A stretch of DNA of 40,510 nt, taken from Lachnospiraceae bacterium. GTDB lineage: Bacteria > Bacillota > Clostridia > Lachnospirales > Lachnospiraceae. Position 1 is the stretch's first letter; each line of letters opens with the position of its first letter. The position numbers and the translations under genes are program-made. The notes below the pieces were generated by a model. The model saw only the letters and a program-made list of their open reading frames with translations. It was not told the DNA's origin and did not search any database. The stretch is taken from NCBI GenBank assembly GCA_017634355.1, contig JAGBNO010000017.1, forward strand, positions 1 through 40,510, written 5' to 3'. Below are positions 1-7,817 of the stretch, in pieces.

Positions 1-124
1 GGCCTGGGTTTATTATAAGGAAACTTTTTAACACCCGCTACAAAAGGCTTTGTGGCGGAGCCCCGTCAAGAGGGGCTGCGAAACAGCAAGTCCCAAGAGG
101 GGCACAATTACAAGGAGGTTAATT
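1..124 (+). promoter_or_regulatory. Flagellin 1 promoter region and three-hairpin mRNA leader
   Basis: An AT-rich TTTATTATAA block near base 10 is the only candidate -10; no clear sigma-28 promoter is visible and the window starts too close to judge. Three consecutive stem-loops follow: 35-44/49-58 (10 bp, AGGC loop), 59-64/72-77 (6 bp) and 90-94/99-103 (5 bp). The ribosome-binding site AAGGAGG is at 112-118. The same layout occurs upstream of the second flagellin on the minus strand, with a compensatory A-T versus G-C pair in the first stem. The sequence around the ribosome-binding site resembles a CsrA site. Confidence 0.6.
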
Positions 125-1027
125 ATGGTAGTACAGCACAACATTACAGCAATGAATTCCAATAGGATGCTCAATGTCACCACAGGCGCACAGGCAAAGT
201 CAACTGAGAAGCTCTCATCCGGATACAAGATCAACCGCGCAGCCGATGACGCAGCCGGCCTCTCAATTTCCGAGAAGATGAGGAAGCAGATGCGTGGCCT
301 TACCCAGGCTTCTGCAAATGCTCAGGATGGTATCTCTGCTGTGCAGACTGCTGAAGGAGCACTCACAGAAGTTCATGATATGCTGCAGAGGATGAATGAG
401 CTGGCAGTGAAAGCGGCCAACGGCACTATGTCTACTTCCGACAGGGTGGATGTGAATAATGAAGTCAAGGCTCTTTCAACGGAAATAAGCCGCGTAGCCA
501 CAACTACAAAGTTTAATGAAATCTATCTGCTGAGCGGAAGTGGCAACTTCAAATTACAGGTTGGTGCTGATAACAAAAATGACAATACTATCAGTGTTAG
601 TATTGCATCAATTACAGCTACTACAATAGGTGTGAATATGCTGGATGGCAGTTTCAATACACCTAATAGCGTTGCGGATATAAGTGGTAGTAAGTGGACA
701 AAGATAGGTGATTGCAAGAATAGTGGAATAAATATGCTTTCTGGAACCAATGCGGCTCGTTCAATTGATTTCATTTCAAATGCAATCAAGGAAGTGTCCA
801 TGAGGAGATCTGAGCTTGGTGCTATCCAGAACCGTCTCGAGCACACTATTAAGAACCTCGACAACGTCATCGAGAATACCACAGCAGCAGAATCTGCTAT
901 CCGCGACACCGATATGGCCACGGAGATGGTGCAGTTCAGCAAGAATAATATCCTTGCACAGGCCGGTCAGTCCATGCTGGCGCAGGCGAACCAGAGCAAC
1001 CAAGGCGTACTGTCACTCTTAGGCTAA
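125..1027 (+). CDS. Flagellin, short form (300 aa)
   Basis: Structural subunit of the flagellar filament, exported through the flagellar type III apparatus. The start at 125 is chosen because AAGGAGG lies 6 bases upstream and because the protein then begins MVVQHNITAMN, the usual flagellin N-terminus; the frame is open further upstream but that would be leader sequence. Residues 1-101 form the conserved D0/D1 helices (GYKINRAADDAAGLSISEKM) and the last 75 residues the C-terminal D0/D1 half ending in QGVLSLLG. The middle, about residues 105-225, is short and variable. N- and C-terminal parts are almost identical to the flagellin at 5100-6821, so the two genes are duplicates that differ mainly in the surface-exposed centre. 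Confidence 0.95.
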   Translation: MVVQHNITAMNSNRMLNVTTGAQAKSTEKLSSGYKINRAADDAAGLSISEKMRKQMRGLTQASANAQDGISAVQTAEGALTEVHDMLQRMNELAVKAANGTMSTSDRVDVNNEVKALSTEISRVATTTKFNEIYLLSGSGNFKLQVGADNKNDNTISVSIASITATTIGVNMLDGSFNTPNSVADISGSKWTKIGDCKNSGINMLSGTNAARSIDFISNAIKEVSMRRSELGAIQNRLEHTIKNLDNVIENTTAAESAIRDTDMATEMVQFSKNNILAQAGQSMLAQANQSNQGVLSLLG

Positions 1028-1124
1028 TCATTCGGCAGACAATAAACGATAGGCTGTAAAAAGGCTTTCATTCATTCTTAAAAATTGATTATTAGTTTTA
1101 CCATTTGATTACTCTGGGACTGAG

Positions 1125-1176
1125 GGGGTTATGAAAAAGGGGCGTTTGCTTCCCGGCTTCATAGCCCCTTCTTTTA
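1125..1176 (+). terminator. Rho-independent terminator of flagellin 1
   Basis: Stem 1125-1135 pairs with 1158-1168 (11 bp with one G-T pair) around an inner GGG/CCC pairing, followed by the T-rich tail TTCTTTTA. The block is homologous to the terminator of flagellin 2, with paired substitutions in the two arms. Bases 1028-1297 hold this terminator and no gene. Confidence 0.75.
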
Positions 1177-1297
1177 CGGACAAGCTTATATCGCCAGGCA
1201 ATCTGGCATACCATGCAGATAAGGCAGAAGCGGGACATAGCCCGGGGTAATGGTGCCCATAGGGCGGCGAATATTTAGATTATTCGGGAAAGGACAG

Positions 1298-3577
1298 ATG
1301 GGACGAAGCAAGGCAAATACAGGTATGATATATACGACTCCAGGCATGGAGTATTTCGAGGCGGAGGAAAGGGAGGGCTTCTTTGTGTCCTCCATGATGA
1401 AGAGGTACTGGGCAGCTCAGCTTAAAGTGCTTTACGAGATAGACAGGGTATGCAGGAAGCATGGCCTTAAATGGTTTGCCGACTGCGGGACGCTGCTTGG
1501 CGCCGTGCGCCATGGGGGCTATATTCCCTGGGACGATGACCTGGACATCTGCATGCTGCGCCATGATTGGCTGAAATTCTTCGAGGTGGCAGAAGAAGAG
1601 CTTCCGGAAGGCTATAGGCTTCTGAACACGCGGCTTGAAAAGGAGTTTGAGCCCATGCTCGGACGCATCACCAACGGGCAGGCCATAGAATATGGAAAGG
1701 AGCATATGAAGGAATATTTCGGCTGTCCCTATGCTGTGGGGATAGATATCTTTCCACTGGACGGCCTTTCAGATGACGAGGAAGCGGAGGAAGACAGAAG
1801 GGAGCTGGCCCTGAATGTGGAAATGGCATATGCGCAGGTCAATTCCGGGCAGCTGGACACGCCGGAGTGCAGAAAGCTGCTGGCTGACATTGAGAGGCAG
1901 AACCATACAATACTCCACAGGAGGGGGGATATATTATGGGAACTGCGGCTCCTGCTTGAAAAGTGTTATATGATGTACCCATCAGAAAATGCGGAAAACA
2001 TTGCGCTCATGACTTTTTGGATAGTCCACCATAACCATAAGTACAGCAGGAAGCTTTTTGAGGATGCAGTGCTGCTCCCTTTCGAGTTTGCCCGGATCCC
2101 TGTCCCTGCCAGATACAATGAAGTGCTTACCATAGAATATGGCAATTATATGTCTGTGCACAAGGGCGGCGGCATACATGATTACCCGCTCTACAAGGCG
2201 CAGGAGGAAAAGCTCTGGAAAAAGTATAAGAAAAATATCTACCGCTATACCATTACCAGGGACAAAATAGAGGATTTCCACCGTGAGAAAACGAGGAAGG
2301 AAAAATGCTTTGAGATGACGGAGGCCCTCATGCAGGCCCACAAAATGGCAGAAAGCCTTGTGCTGTCCGGCAATACGGAGCCCGCAGTACAGATGCTGGA
2401 AGGCTGCCAGTCCCTTGCCGTATCCCTGGGGACGCACATGGAGAATAAAATGCCGGGGAGCGAGGGTCTGGTCCATATGCTTGAGGACTACTGTGAGCTG
2501 GTCTATAAGTCCAGCAATTACTGGGATGAGAACAGCGCCACTTCCCTGGACAGAGCCATAAAAGATGTTGAAGAAGCAATAGACACATATTTTGCCAATA
2601 AAAAAAAGGAAGTGCTCTTCCTGCCCTGCAGGGCAGGCTGGTGGAAAAGCATGCAGCCTGTATATGAGAAATACCGCTCAATGCCGGATACAGAGGTAAC
2701 GGTGATGCCGCTTTCGTATCTGGAGGAGGACAAGCTTACCGATGTAAAAGGCACTGTGCATAATGACCGTGCGCTTTTTCATGATGGCATGGGTCTTGAC
2801 ACTGTGGAGGACTATAATATCGAAGACCACTATCCCGATGTGATCGTGACGCAGTTTCCTTATGACGAGTGGGGCTCGACCATGGACGTGTCGAAACACT
2901 TTTACTCAAAGAACCTTACGTCCCATACGGACAGGCTGGTCTATGTCCCCTGCTTTAAGCTGGATCCGCCCATCGATGATGAGGACAAGGCCGGGGCGGC
3001 GATCAAACTTCTGATAGAGCAGCCCGCCGTGCTCTATGCGGATGAGGTGCTTGTATCATCTGCGGCGATGAAAAAGCTGTATGTGGACACACTTACCGGA
3101 ATTGCAGATATGCATGACTACTGGGATTCAAAGGTTGTCGTATTTGATGCGCCGGAAACTGTGGATGAAGGGAAGCATTTAGTAGGGCCAGAGCTTCCCG
3201 AAGAATGGCTCTGCAAGATAAAAGAAAGAAAGATTCTGCTCTTTGGCGTTAATGGGGCATTTCTTTTGGAACATGGCAGCAAGGCTATAGACAAGCTGAA
3301 AAGCGCCATGGAGCAGATTGAAAGTGCGGCGGGTTTAGTCTGCCTGTTTGCACCAGGCCCCGACATCGATCAAATAAAAGACATAAATGCGGATCTTTGG
3401 CACGATTATGCGGAATTTGCAGGATCTATAGAAAATAAGGAAAACATAATCTATGACTTTGGCCACAACGCTGGCAAATATATCAGGCATATGTCGGCCT
3501 ACTACGGCACCGCAGGAAGCCTGGCTCATAAGTGCAGGAACATGGGCAAACCGGTAATGCTGATGAGCATTCTATGA
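1298..3577 (+). CDS. LicD family transferase with C-terminal GT-B/glycerophosphotransferase-like half (about 759 aa)
   Basis: LicD-type nucleotidyltransferase-fold enzymes transfer phosphocholine or related phospho-groups to cell-surface glycans. The catalytic signature is clear about 60-90 residues in: FADCGTLLGAVRHGG then IPWDDDLDI, with the metal-binding Asp cluster. The region after about residue 450 (VLFLPCRAGWW, then PDVIVTQFPYDEWGSTMD) resembles the domain that accompanies LicD in other clostridia and may be a CDP-glycerol-transferase-like fold; this is inferred. The start at 1298 has AAAGGA close upstream; 1325 and 1346 are alternatives. Two related copies, one split and one broken, lie at 7818-10099 and 10155-10733. 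The position between two flagellin genes suggests modification of flagellin or an envelope glycan, but that is only contextual. Confidence 0.8.
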   Translation: MGRSKANTGMIYTTPGMEYFEAEEREGFFVSSMMKRYWAAQLKVLYEIDRVCRKHGLKWFADCGTLLGAVRHGGYIPWDDDLDICMLRHDWLKFFEVAEEELPEGYRLLNTRLEKEFEPMLGRITNGQAIEYGKEHMKEYFGCPYAVGIDIFPLDGLSDDEEAEEDRRELALNVEMAYAQVNSGQLDTPECRKLLADIERQNHTILHRRGDILWELRLLLEKCYMMYPSENAENIALMTFWIVHHNHKYSRKLFEDAVLLPFEFARIPVPARYNEVLTIEYGNYMSVHKGGGIHDYPLYKAQEEKLWKKYKKNIYRYTITRDKIEDFHREKTRKEKCFEMTEALMQAHKMAESLVLSGNTEPAVQMLEGCQSLAVSLGTHMENKMPGSEGLVHMLEDYCELVYKSSNYWDENSATSLDRAIKDVEEAIDTYFANKKKEVLFLPCRAGWWKSMQPVYEKYRSMPDTEVTVMPLSYLEEDKLTDVKGTVHNDRALFHDGMGLDTVEDYNIEDHYPDVIVTQFPYDEWGSTMDVSKHFYSKNLTSHTDRLVYVPCFKLDPPIDDEDKAGAAIKLLIEQPAVLYADEVLVSSAAMKKLYVDTLTGIADMHDYWDSKVVVFDAPETVDEGKHLVGPELPEEWLCKIKERKILLFGVNGAFLLEHGSKAIDKLKSAMEQIESAAGLVCLFAPGPDIDQIKDINADLWHDYAEFAGSIENKENIIYDFGHNAGKYIRHMSAYYGTAGSLAHKCRNMGKPVMLMSIL

Positions 3578-3612
3578 CTCCCAGAGGGCCATCTGCCTTG
3601 GTATACACCGCT

Positions 3613-4635
3613 TCATACTTTGCCGTGGGACAATTCCTTCATTATTTTTTTAATCTGCTCCATTTCTTTCTTCAGCCTGCCTGTGTCATCCTCTAATTGA
3701 CAGACCTCGGCTTTATATTTTCCTATTTCTGATTCCTGTCTCTCTATTTCTCTATGCTGTCTCTCTATTTCTCTATGCTGCCTTTCTATTTCAATATGCT
3801 GCTTTTCTATCTCCAGCCCCTGCCTCGCTATCTCCGCATCCTTTTGCTCCAGTTCCGCTTTCTGCCTTGCTATTGTGTTATTCATCCACCTGTGGTTTGC
3901 TTCCCAGTCCTCGCGGGCGCGGCAGCGCGCCTGTATCATCTCCTCCTCCGTGAGCTTCCACATCCCGGCTATCGCCCTCTCCATCGTTTCATCCTCTGCT
4001 GCAAGCATCTTCATGTCCTCCCATGTACCTGCCTTGAAAAACAAGGCCCACTTGTCTATCCCGTTCCGCCTGTCCTCTTCCGTTGCGAGGTCTGTCCGTG
4101 TCAGGTCTATATTGCATATCACGAACTTGTCCGAATAGACGAGCCCAGGATTCCTTACATTGATGAGTTTGTAGGTCGCATAGAACTCAGGTGCCTCATT
4201 GAAAAGCGTGAAGTCGCAGAAGGCTATCTGCCTCACTGCCCTTGCCTCGCCATAGCCCATGCCGCGGTTCAGCCCGTCAAACGACCTGTGGATATAGGAA
4301 AGCGACCTGTCCCTCCACCATGGCTCTTTGACCACCTGCATTTCCAGGTCTATGTGGGCCTCGTTATTCAGTATGAGGCTCACGTCCAGAATGTACTCCT
4401 TCTCGTCCAGCCGCTCCCCCAGCAGGACCTCATTCGTTATCCTGGCAGATTTTATGTCCTTCCGGTCCATGAACAGCACTGACGCCAGTATGGCCTTCAG
4501 GGTCTCGTTGTCTGACTGCAGCAGTGCCCTGAATAAGTAGTCGTTCGTCATCCTGACCGGAAGCCTGCCCGTAAGCTTTTTCCAGCCGTCGCTGTATTCT
4601 ATAGGATACTTATATGTCGGCCTGTAATCCTTCAT
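3613..4635 (-). CDS. Rpn family recombination-promoting nuclease / PD-(D/E)XK transposase-like protein (340 aa)
   Basis: Matches the Rpn/YhgA-like family, whose members are DNA nucleases that raise recombination. The N-terminal part shows the expected PD-(D/E)XK arrangement (LDVSLILNNEAHIDLEMQ followed by a conserved R..SYIHRSF). The C-terminal 100 residues are a long coiled coil made of heptads such as EIERQHR, encoded by 21-bp tandem repeats. The start at 4635 is chosen because AAGGAGG precedes that ATG by about 6 bases; a GTG 27 bases upstream is less likely. It converges with the LicD gene, with 35 bp between stops. Many genomes carry several copies of this family. Confidence 0.85.
   Translation of the reverse strand: MKDYRPTYKYPIEYSDGWKKLTGRLPVRMTNDYLFRALLQSDNETLKAILASVLFMDRKDIKSARITNEVLLGERLDEKEYILDVSLILNNEAHIDLEMQVVKEPWWRDRSLSYIHRSFDGLNRGMGYGEARAVRQIAFCDFTLFNEAPEFYATYKLINVRNPGLVYSDKFVICNIDLTRTDLATEEDRRNGIDKWALFFKAGTWEDMKMLAAEDETMERAIAGMWKLTEEEMIQARCRAREDWEANHRWMNNTIARQKAELEQKDAEIARQGLEIEKQHIEIERQHREIERQHREIERQESEIGKYKAEVCQLEDDTGRLKKEMEQIKKIMKELSHGKV
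3718..3843 (-). repeat. 21-bp tandem repeats encoding coiled-coil heptads
   Basis: About six 21-bp units inside the Rpn-family gene. The units at 3739-3759 and 3760-3780 are identical; those at 3781-3801 and 3802-3822 and the flanking units diverge. Each unit encodes one heptad of the C-terminal coiled coil, so copy-number changes would keep the frame and alter coil length. Confidence 0.8.
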
Positions 4636-4876
4636 CACATTCCTCCTTTTGGCTATCTGCACAGGAGCAATGGTAAGGTATTATTCAGACAGAAACCGCA
4701 GTCTACTAAGCTCCTGCTATTAAATTGTTGTGGATAAATAGCATGAGCTTTGTCCTGAAAGGACGACGTAATGTGTTCATGCTCGGACGGATGTCCTAGA
4801 CCTGAACAGTATTATAGTACTTTCTTAAAGATAATCAATAGCATTATGTAAACTACATTCGCCTATTCTCTATATG
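4636..4876 (-). other. Noncoding leader and gap upstream of the Rpn gene with possible RNA stems
   Basis: No gene is seen here. A 7-bp complementary pair (4662-4668 with 4710-4716) encloses about 40 bases next to the Rpn start, and two short hairpins with GTCC/GGAC arms lie near 4755-4795. They could form a structured leader on the minus strand, but no known riboswitch class is recognised. Confidence 0.25.
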
Positions 4877-4976
4877 GGATATTTTTTCGCCTATTCTGGC
4901 GTTGAAGAAAGAACTGTGAAGATAAAGGATATTTCCTCGCCTATTCCGGAATTAAAGAAAAGGCTGCGAAGATAGG
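4877..4976. repeat. Two tandem 50-bp repeats
   Basis: Two imperfect units of about 50 bp (4877-4926 and 4927-4976) share GGATATTT and TCGCCTATTC and end in a GAAGATA block; a third partial TCGCCTATTC lies just upstream near 4859. The second unit includes one arm of the flagellin 2 terminator, so the repeats may be duplicated terminator sequence. Confidence 0.6.
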
Positions 4977-5001
4977 GATTAACCCATCTTTCACAGCCCC
5001 T
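4949..5001 (-). terminator. Rho-independent terminator of flagellin 2
   Basis: On the minus strand a stem with arms GGCTGTGAAAGAT and ATCTTCGCAGCC (one bulge and one G-T pair) is followed by TTTTCTTT. It lies about 100 bases after the flagellin 2 stop and is homologous to the terminator after flagellin 1. Confidence 0.7.
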
Positions 5002-5099
5002 TCAGTCCCAGAGTTATTGAATGATAAAACTAATGATTAATTTTTTAAGAATGAATGATAAGCAGTTTACAGCCTATGGCTTGTTCTCTAAAGGAGAAC

Positions 5100-6821
5100 T
5101 TAGCCTAAGAGTGACAGGACGCCCTGATTGCTCTGGTTCGCCTGCGCCAGCATGGACTGACCGGCCTGTGCAAGGATATTATTCTTGCTGAACTGCACCA
5201 TCTCAGTTGCCATGTCGGTGTCGCGGATTGCGGACTCTGCGCTGGTGGTGTTCTCAACCACATTGTCCAGGTTCTTGATCGTGTGCTCCAGACGGTTCTG
5301 GACGGCACCTAGAGCAGACCTCTGAGCTGAAACCTTTGAAATTGCATCGGTAATCGTATTTACTGCCGCATCTGCATTGGTGCTGTCTTTTCCAGTAACC
5401 TTAAGACCATCGATTCCAAGTCCTTTGGCGCTCATAGAATCAATATCAACAGTAATTTTGTTTTCCTCGGTCGTGTCTGCACCAACCTGGAGACTGAATG
5501 ACAAGGTATCCTCTACATCAACATTAGCTTTTCTGGCAATCTGCAGTGAAACCGCAACATCACTGGCAGGATAATGAACCACCGTAGCATTCGCAGAAAA
5601 CGCAGGTGCAGTAGCGGGAGTATAACCAGCAGCAGTTGCTGCAGTGGCTGCAGTGCTGTTAAGTGCGGTAGTAGAAGCTAGCTTTGTAGATACTTCTTCT
5701 TCTTTGACTGTTGTTGGATCAGTGTTTTGAGCTCCATATGTTGTACTGACTTTCTTACCAGTTGCTACCAAGGATACTTCGTAATCATCTCCAAGTAATT
5801 TCTGTAGATCATCAACTGAGCCAAAAGTATTTCTTCCATCCGCTGCCGTATTGGTTGCGTTGTATGTAAAGGTCTTGCCATCAACAGTAATTGTATTACC
5901 ATCAGTAAGTAAAGAAGCCCCAGCCCCGTCGGTCAATTTAAATGATACGGCACTTCCCTCGGCTTTATTGGTTGTTGCGGTACCATCAATCTCTGTTTTA
6001 AGAGTTGCACCTGTACCTGTCGCAAAGGTTATCGCCTGAACAAAATTTGCTTTAGAATCCGTCTTGTCTCCAGTCAATTTAGATTCAACGGTAATCTCAC
6101 TGCCAGATGTAGACACCTCGAATATCTTGCTGAGATCATCGTCTTCAGCTATAGCATCTGCGAGGTTTTTAACGGTATTCTCATTATCTGACCCCACTTT
6201 GAATGTCACATCCTTAGTCCTGGTATTTCCGTCTGCATCCAAGTACTTAACCGTTGCCGTATCTTCTGTTCCTGATCCTAATCCGCTCTTAATTTTGGCA
6301 GTATACTGATTTCCATGCGCTGCCACCTGTGTTGCATTCTGCGTAACTTCGCTTCCAGCTGCCCCTAATGTGGCCTCGCCCTTGACATACTTGCTCTTGT
6401 CGCCTGTGCCCTTAAGGAGATAGGTTTCATTGAACTTTGTGGTCTCAGAAACGCGGTCGATTTCGGTAACAAGCTGGTCTATCTCGTTCTGGATAGCCTC
6501 ACGGTCAGATTCGGATTCCGTTCCGTTGCCGGCTTTGACTGCCAGCTCATTCATTCTCTGCAGCATATCGTGAACTTCGGTCAGAGCACCTTCGGCAGTC
6601 TGCACTGCAGAAATTCCGTCCTGCGCATTGGCAGAAGCCTGAGTAAGCCCCCTAATCTGTCTTCTCATTTTCTCAGAAATCGAGAGACCAGCAGCATCAT
6701 CGGCTGCGCGGTTAATCTTGTACCCGGATGAGAGCTTTTCCGTAGACTTCGCCTGAGCACCTGTGGTAACTCCAAGCATCCTGTTCGCATTCATTGCTGT
6801 AAGATTGTGTTGTACTACCAT
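5100..6821 (-). CDS. Flagellin, long form (573 aa)
   Basis: Filament subunit with the same conserved ends as the flagellin at 125-1027: residues 1-101 differ at only about six positions and the C-terminal 75 residues at about four. The centre, about residues 140-470, is a large Thr/Ala/Asp-rich insert predicted to form the outer D2/D3 domains of the filament. The start is preceded by AAGGAGG at the same distance as in the first copy. The gene runs towards the first flagellin, forming an inverted pair of about 7 kb, and lies just downstream of a csrA homologue on the same strand. The inserts are unrelated by eye, so the two genes would give antigenically distinct filaments. Confidence 0.95.
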   Translation of the reverse strand: MVVQHNLTAMNANRMLGVTTGAQAKSTEKLSSGYKINRAADDAAGLSISEKMRRQIRGLTQASANAQDGISAVQTAEGALTEVHDMLQRMNELAVKAGNGTESESDREAIQNEIDQLVTEIDRVSETTKFNETYLLKGTGDKSKYVKGEATLGAAGSEVTQNATQVAAHGNQYTAKIKSGLGSGTEDTATVKYLDADGNTRTKDVTFKVGSDNENTVKNLADAIAEDDDLSKIFEVSTSGSEITVESKLTGDKTDSKANFVQAITFATGTGATLKTEIDGTATTNKAEGSAVSFKLTDGAGASLLTDGNTITVDGKTFTYNATNTAADGRNTFGSVDDLQKLLGDDYEVSLVATGKKVSTTYGAQNTDPTTVKEEEVSTKLASTTALNSTAATAATAAGYTPATAPAFSANATVVHYPASDVAVSLQIARKANVDVEDTLSFSLQVGADTTEENKITVDIDSMSAKGLGIDGLKVTGKDSTNADAAVNTITDAISKVSAQRSALGAVQNRLEHTIKNLDNVVENTTSAESAIRDTDMATEMVQFSKNNILAQAGQSMLAQANQSNQGVLSLLG

Positions 6822-6950
6822 AATTAACCTCCTTGTAATTGTGCCCCTTTGGGACTTGCCTTTTGCAGCCCCTCTTTATTGGGGCTCCGCCGCAAAGCCT
6901 TTTGCGGCGGTTGTTAAAAAGTTTCTTTATAATAAATCCAGGCCCCTGGG
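6822..6950 (-). promoter_or_regulatory. Flagellin 2 promoter region and three-hairpin leader
   Basis: Minus-strand counterpart of bases 1-124. The first hairpin (plus-strand positions 6887-6896 with 6901-6910) is a perfect 10-bp stem with an AGGC loop; the second has GCCCC/GGGGC arms and the third GTCCC/GGGGC arms. AAGGAGG follows 6 bases before the start codon. Relative to copy 1, one stem pair changes from A-T to G-C and another from T-G to C-G, so the pairing is preserved. Confidence 0.65.
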
Positions 6951-7040
6951 CTACCTGAACCTATTACCTGCATACAGGGGAGTAAAGTTGCCTTTATCTC
7001 CGATGGGCTTTTGCCCTCTTTGCAAAAACTGGAAAATGGA

Positions 7041-7304
7041 TCAGCTATGGTCCCCTATGTGGTTTTGGTACTTCTCCCTTTTCAGGATCTTGGCTATTTC
7101 ATCATGTGCATCTTTTGATATGTCGAATTCTTTATAGTAAGGTGATGCCTGACCTTTTCTCGCCTGTCCGTTCCTGTTGACCCTGTATTCCATGGGCGCA
7201 TCCACTAGGATAGTTATGTTATTGCTGTTCCCGCCCACATAGGCCACCTTTATGTCCTTACCTATGGTGATATATTCACTGGGCTTCATCTTCAGTTTCA
7301 GCAT
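7041..7304 (-). CDS. csrA: CsrA family RNA-binding translational regulator (87 aa)
   Basis: CsrA dimers bind GGA-containing RNA, often over the ribosome-binding site; in Bacillus subtilis CsrA represses flagellin translation and is opposed by FliW. The pattern fits the family: IGKDIKV, then NITILVDAPMEYRVNR, including the AP.E..V.R block whose Arg contacts RNA. The usual length is 60-75 residues; this one has an extra C-terminal tail (about residues 45-87, Lys/Asp/Glu-rich). The start at 7304 is chosen because AAAGGA is about 8 bases upstream and family members begin at this Met; 7313 is an alternative. It lies directly upstream of flagellin 2 on the same strand. No fliW is in the window. Confidence 0.7.
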   Translation of the reverse strand: MLKLKMKPSEYITIGKDIKVAYVGGNSNNITILVDAPMEYRVNRNGQARKGQASPYYKEFDISKDAHDEIAKILKREKYQNHIGDHS

Positions 7305-7321
7305 TGGCTCCATCCTTTCTT

Positions 7322-7345
7322 TCGCAGAGCGGGGGCGCTCTGCGA
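7322..7345 (-). promoter_or_regulatory. Strong hairpin just upstream of the csrA ribosome-binding site
   Basis: A perfect 10-bp stem (7322-7331 with 7336-7345) with a four-base loop sits about 10 bases before the csrA ribosome-binding site. No T-tract follows, so it is not a simple terminator. It may affect csrA translation or mRNA stability. Confidence 0.45.
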
Positions 7346-7602
7346 TATGCAATTAAAGGAGCAGTTCATTTTTACGAAAAATAGTGGATACGATCCCCTA
7401 TGCATTGCTGGATGGCATGTCTGCCTTTCCCATTAGAAAAAATCAGCTGGCAGTCCGAATATGAAAGCAATGCGCTGACCGGTGTACAGAATGCAGTTTT
7501 TTTACTGCTTGCAAATATGCTATAATGAGATGCCAAAAGCACTTTTTGGTTGCTGTTGCTGCAGGGTACATTTGTATTTAGCATGTTCGAGAAAGGTATT
7601 TA
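7346..7602 (+). promoter_or_regulatory. Noncoding gap with an extended -10 promoter candidate
   Basis: No convincing gene. TGCTATAAT at 7518-7526 is an extended -10 element facing the second LicD gene; a -35 is not clear. A short CCAAAA/TTTTGG hairpin follows at about 7533-7549. A hairpin-type mobile element lies between this candidate promoter and the LicD gene. Confidence 0.3.
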
Positions 7603-7758
7603 GGATCTGTTCACAAATAACTTTTCAATCTGCTTGTCTTTTTCTCCGATTGTACTGACCAAAAATCAGTTACATAGCTTGCTATGCGCCTGATTTTTGC
7701 TCAGCACACTCGAAGAAAAATACTGCGCATCTTTGAAAAGTTATTTATGAACAGCTCC
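7603..7758. mobile_element. MITE-like hairpin element (about 156 bp)
   Basis: The ends are inverted repeats of about 27 bp (24 matches), GGATCTGTTCACAAATAAC at the left and its near-complement at the right. The inner parts are also complementary (AAAAATCAG with CTGATTTTT, and a central CATAGC/GCTATG), so the whole element can fold into one long imperfect hairpin. It has no coding capacity. It sits upstream of the split LicD gene. Confidence 0.6.
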
Positions 7759-7817
7759 TTAATGAAAATACCGCAGCAATTATGGGCATGCATTGCCTAT
7801 TCAGGCAGGATAAAAAG

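Noticed and set aside
1..60. Sigma-28 promoter of the flagellin genes
   Set aside because: No TAAA-N15-GCCGATAA-like pair is present upstream of either copy; the conserved TTTATTATAA block is the only candidate.
3754..4482. 242-codon open frame on the plus strand opposite the Rpn gene
   Set aside because: The minus-strand gene has a ribosome-binding site, family motifs and coiled-coil repeats; the plus-strand frame is a by-product of the repeats.
4660..4800. Riboswitch upstream of the Rpn gene
   Set aside because: Only short stems are visible; no conserved core of a known riboswitch class could be recognised.
4859..4976. 50-bp repeats as a CRISPR array
   Set aside because: Repeats are adjacent without spacers, are imperfect and include a terminator arm.
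7372..7584. 70-codon open frame on the minus strand upstream of csrA
   Set aside because: No ribosome-binding site, no family resemblance, and it overlaps a promoter-like region.
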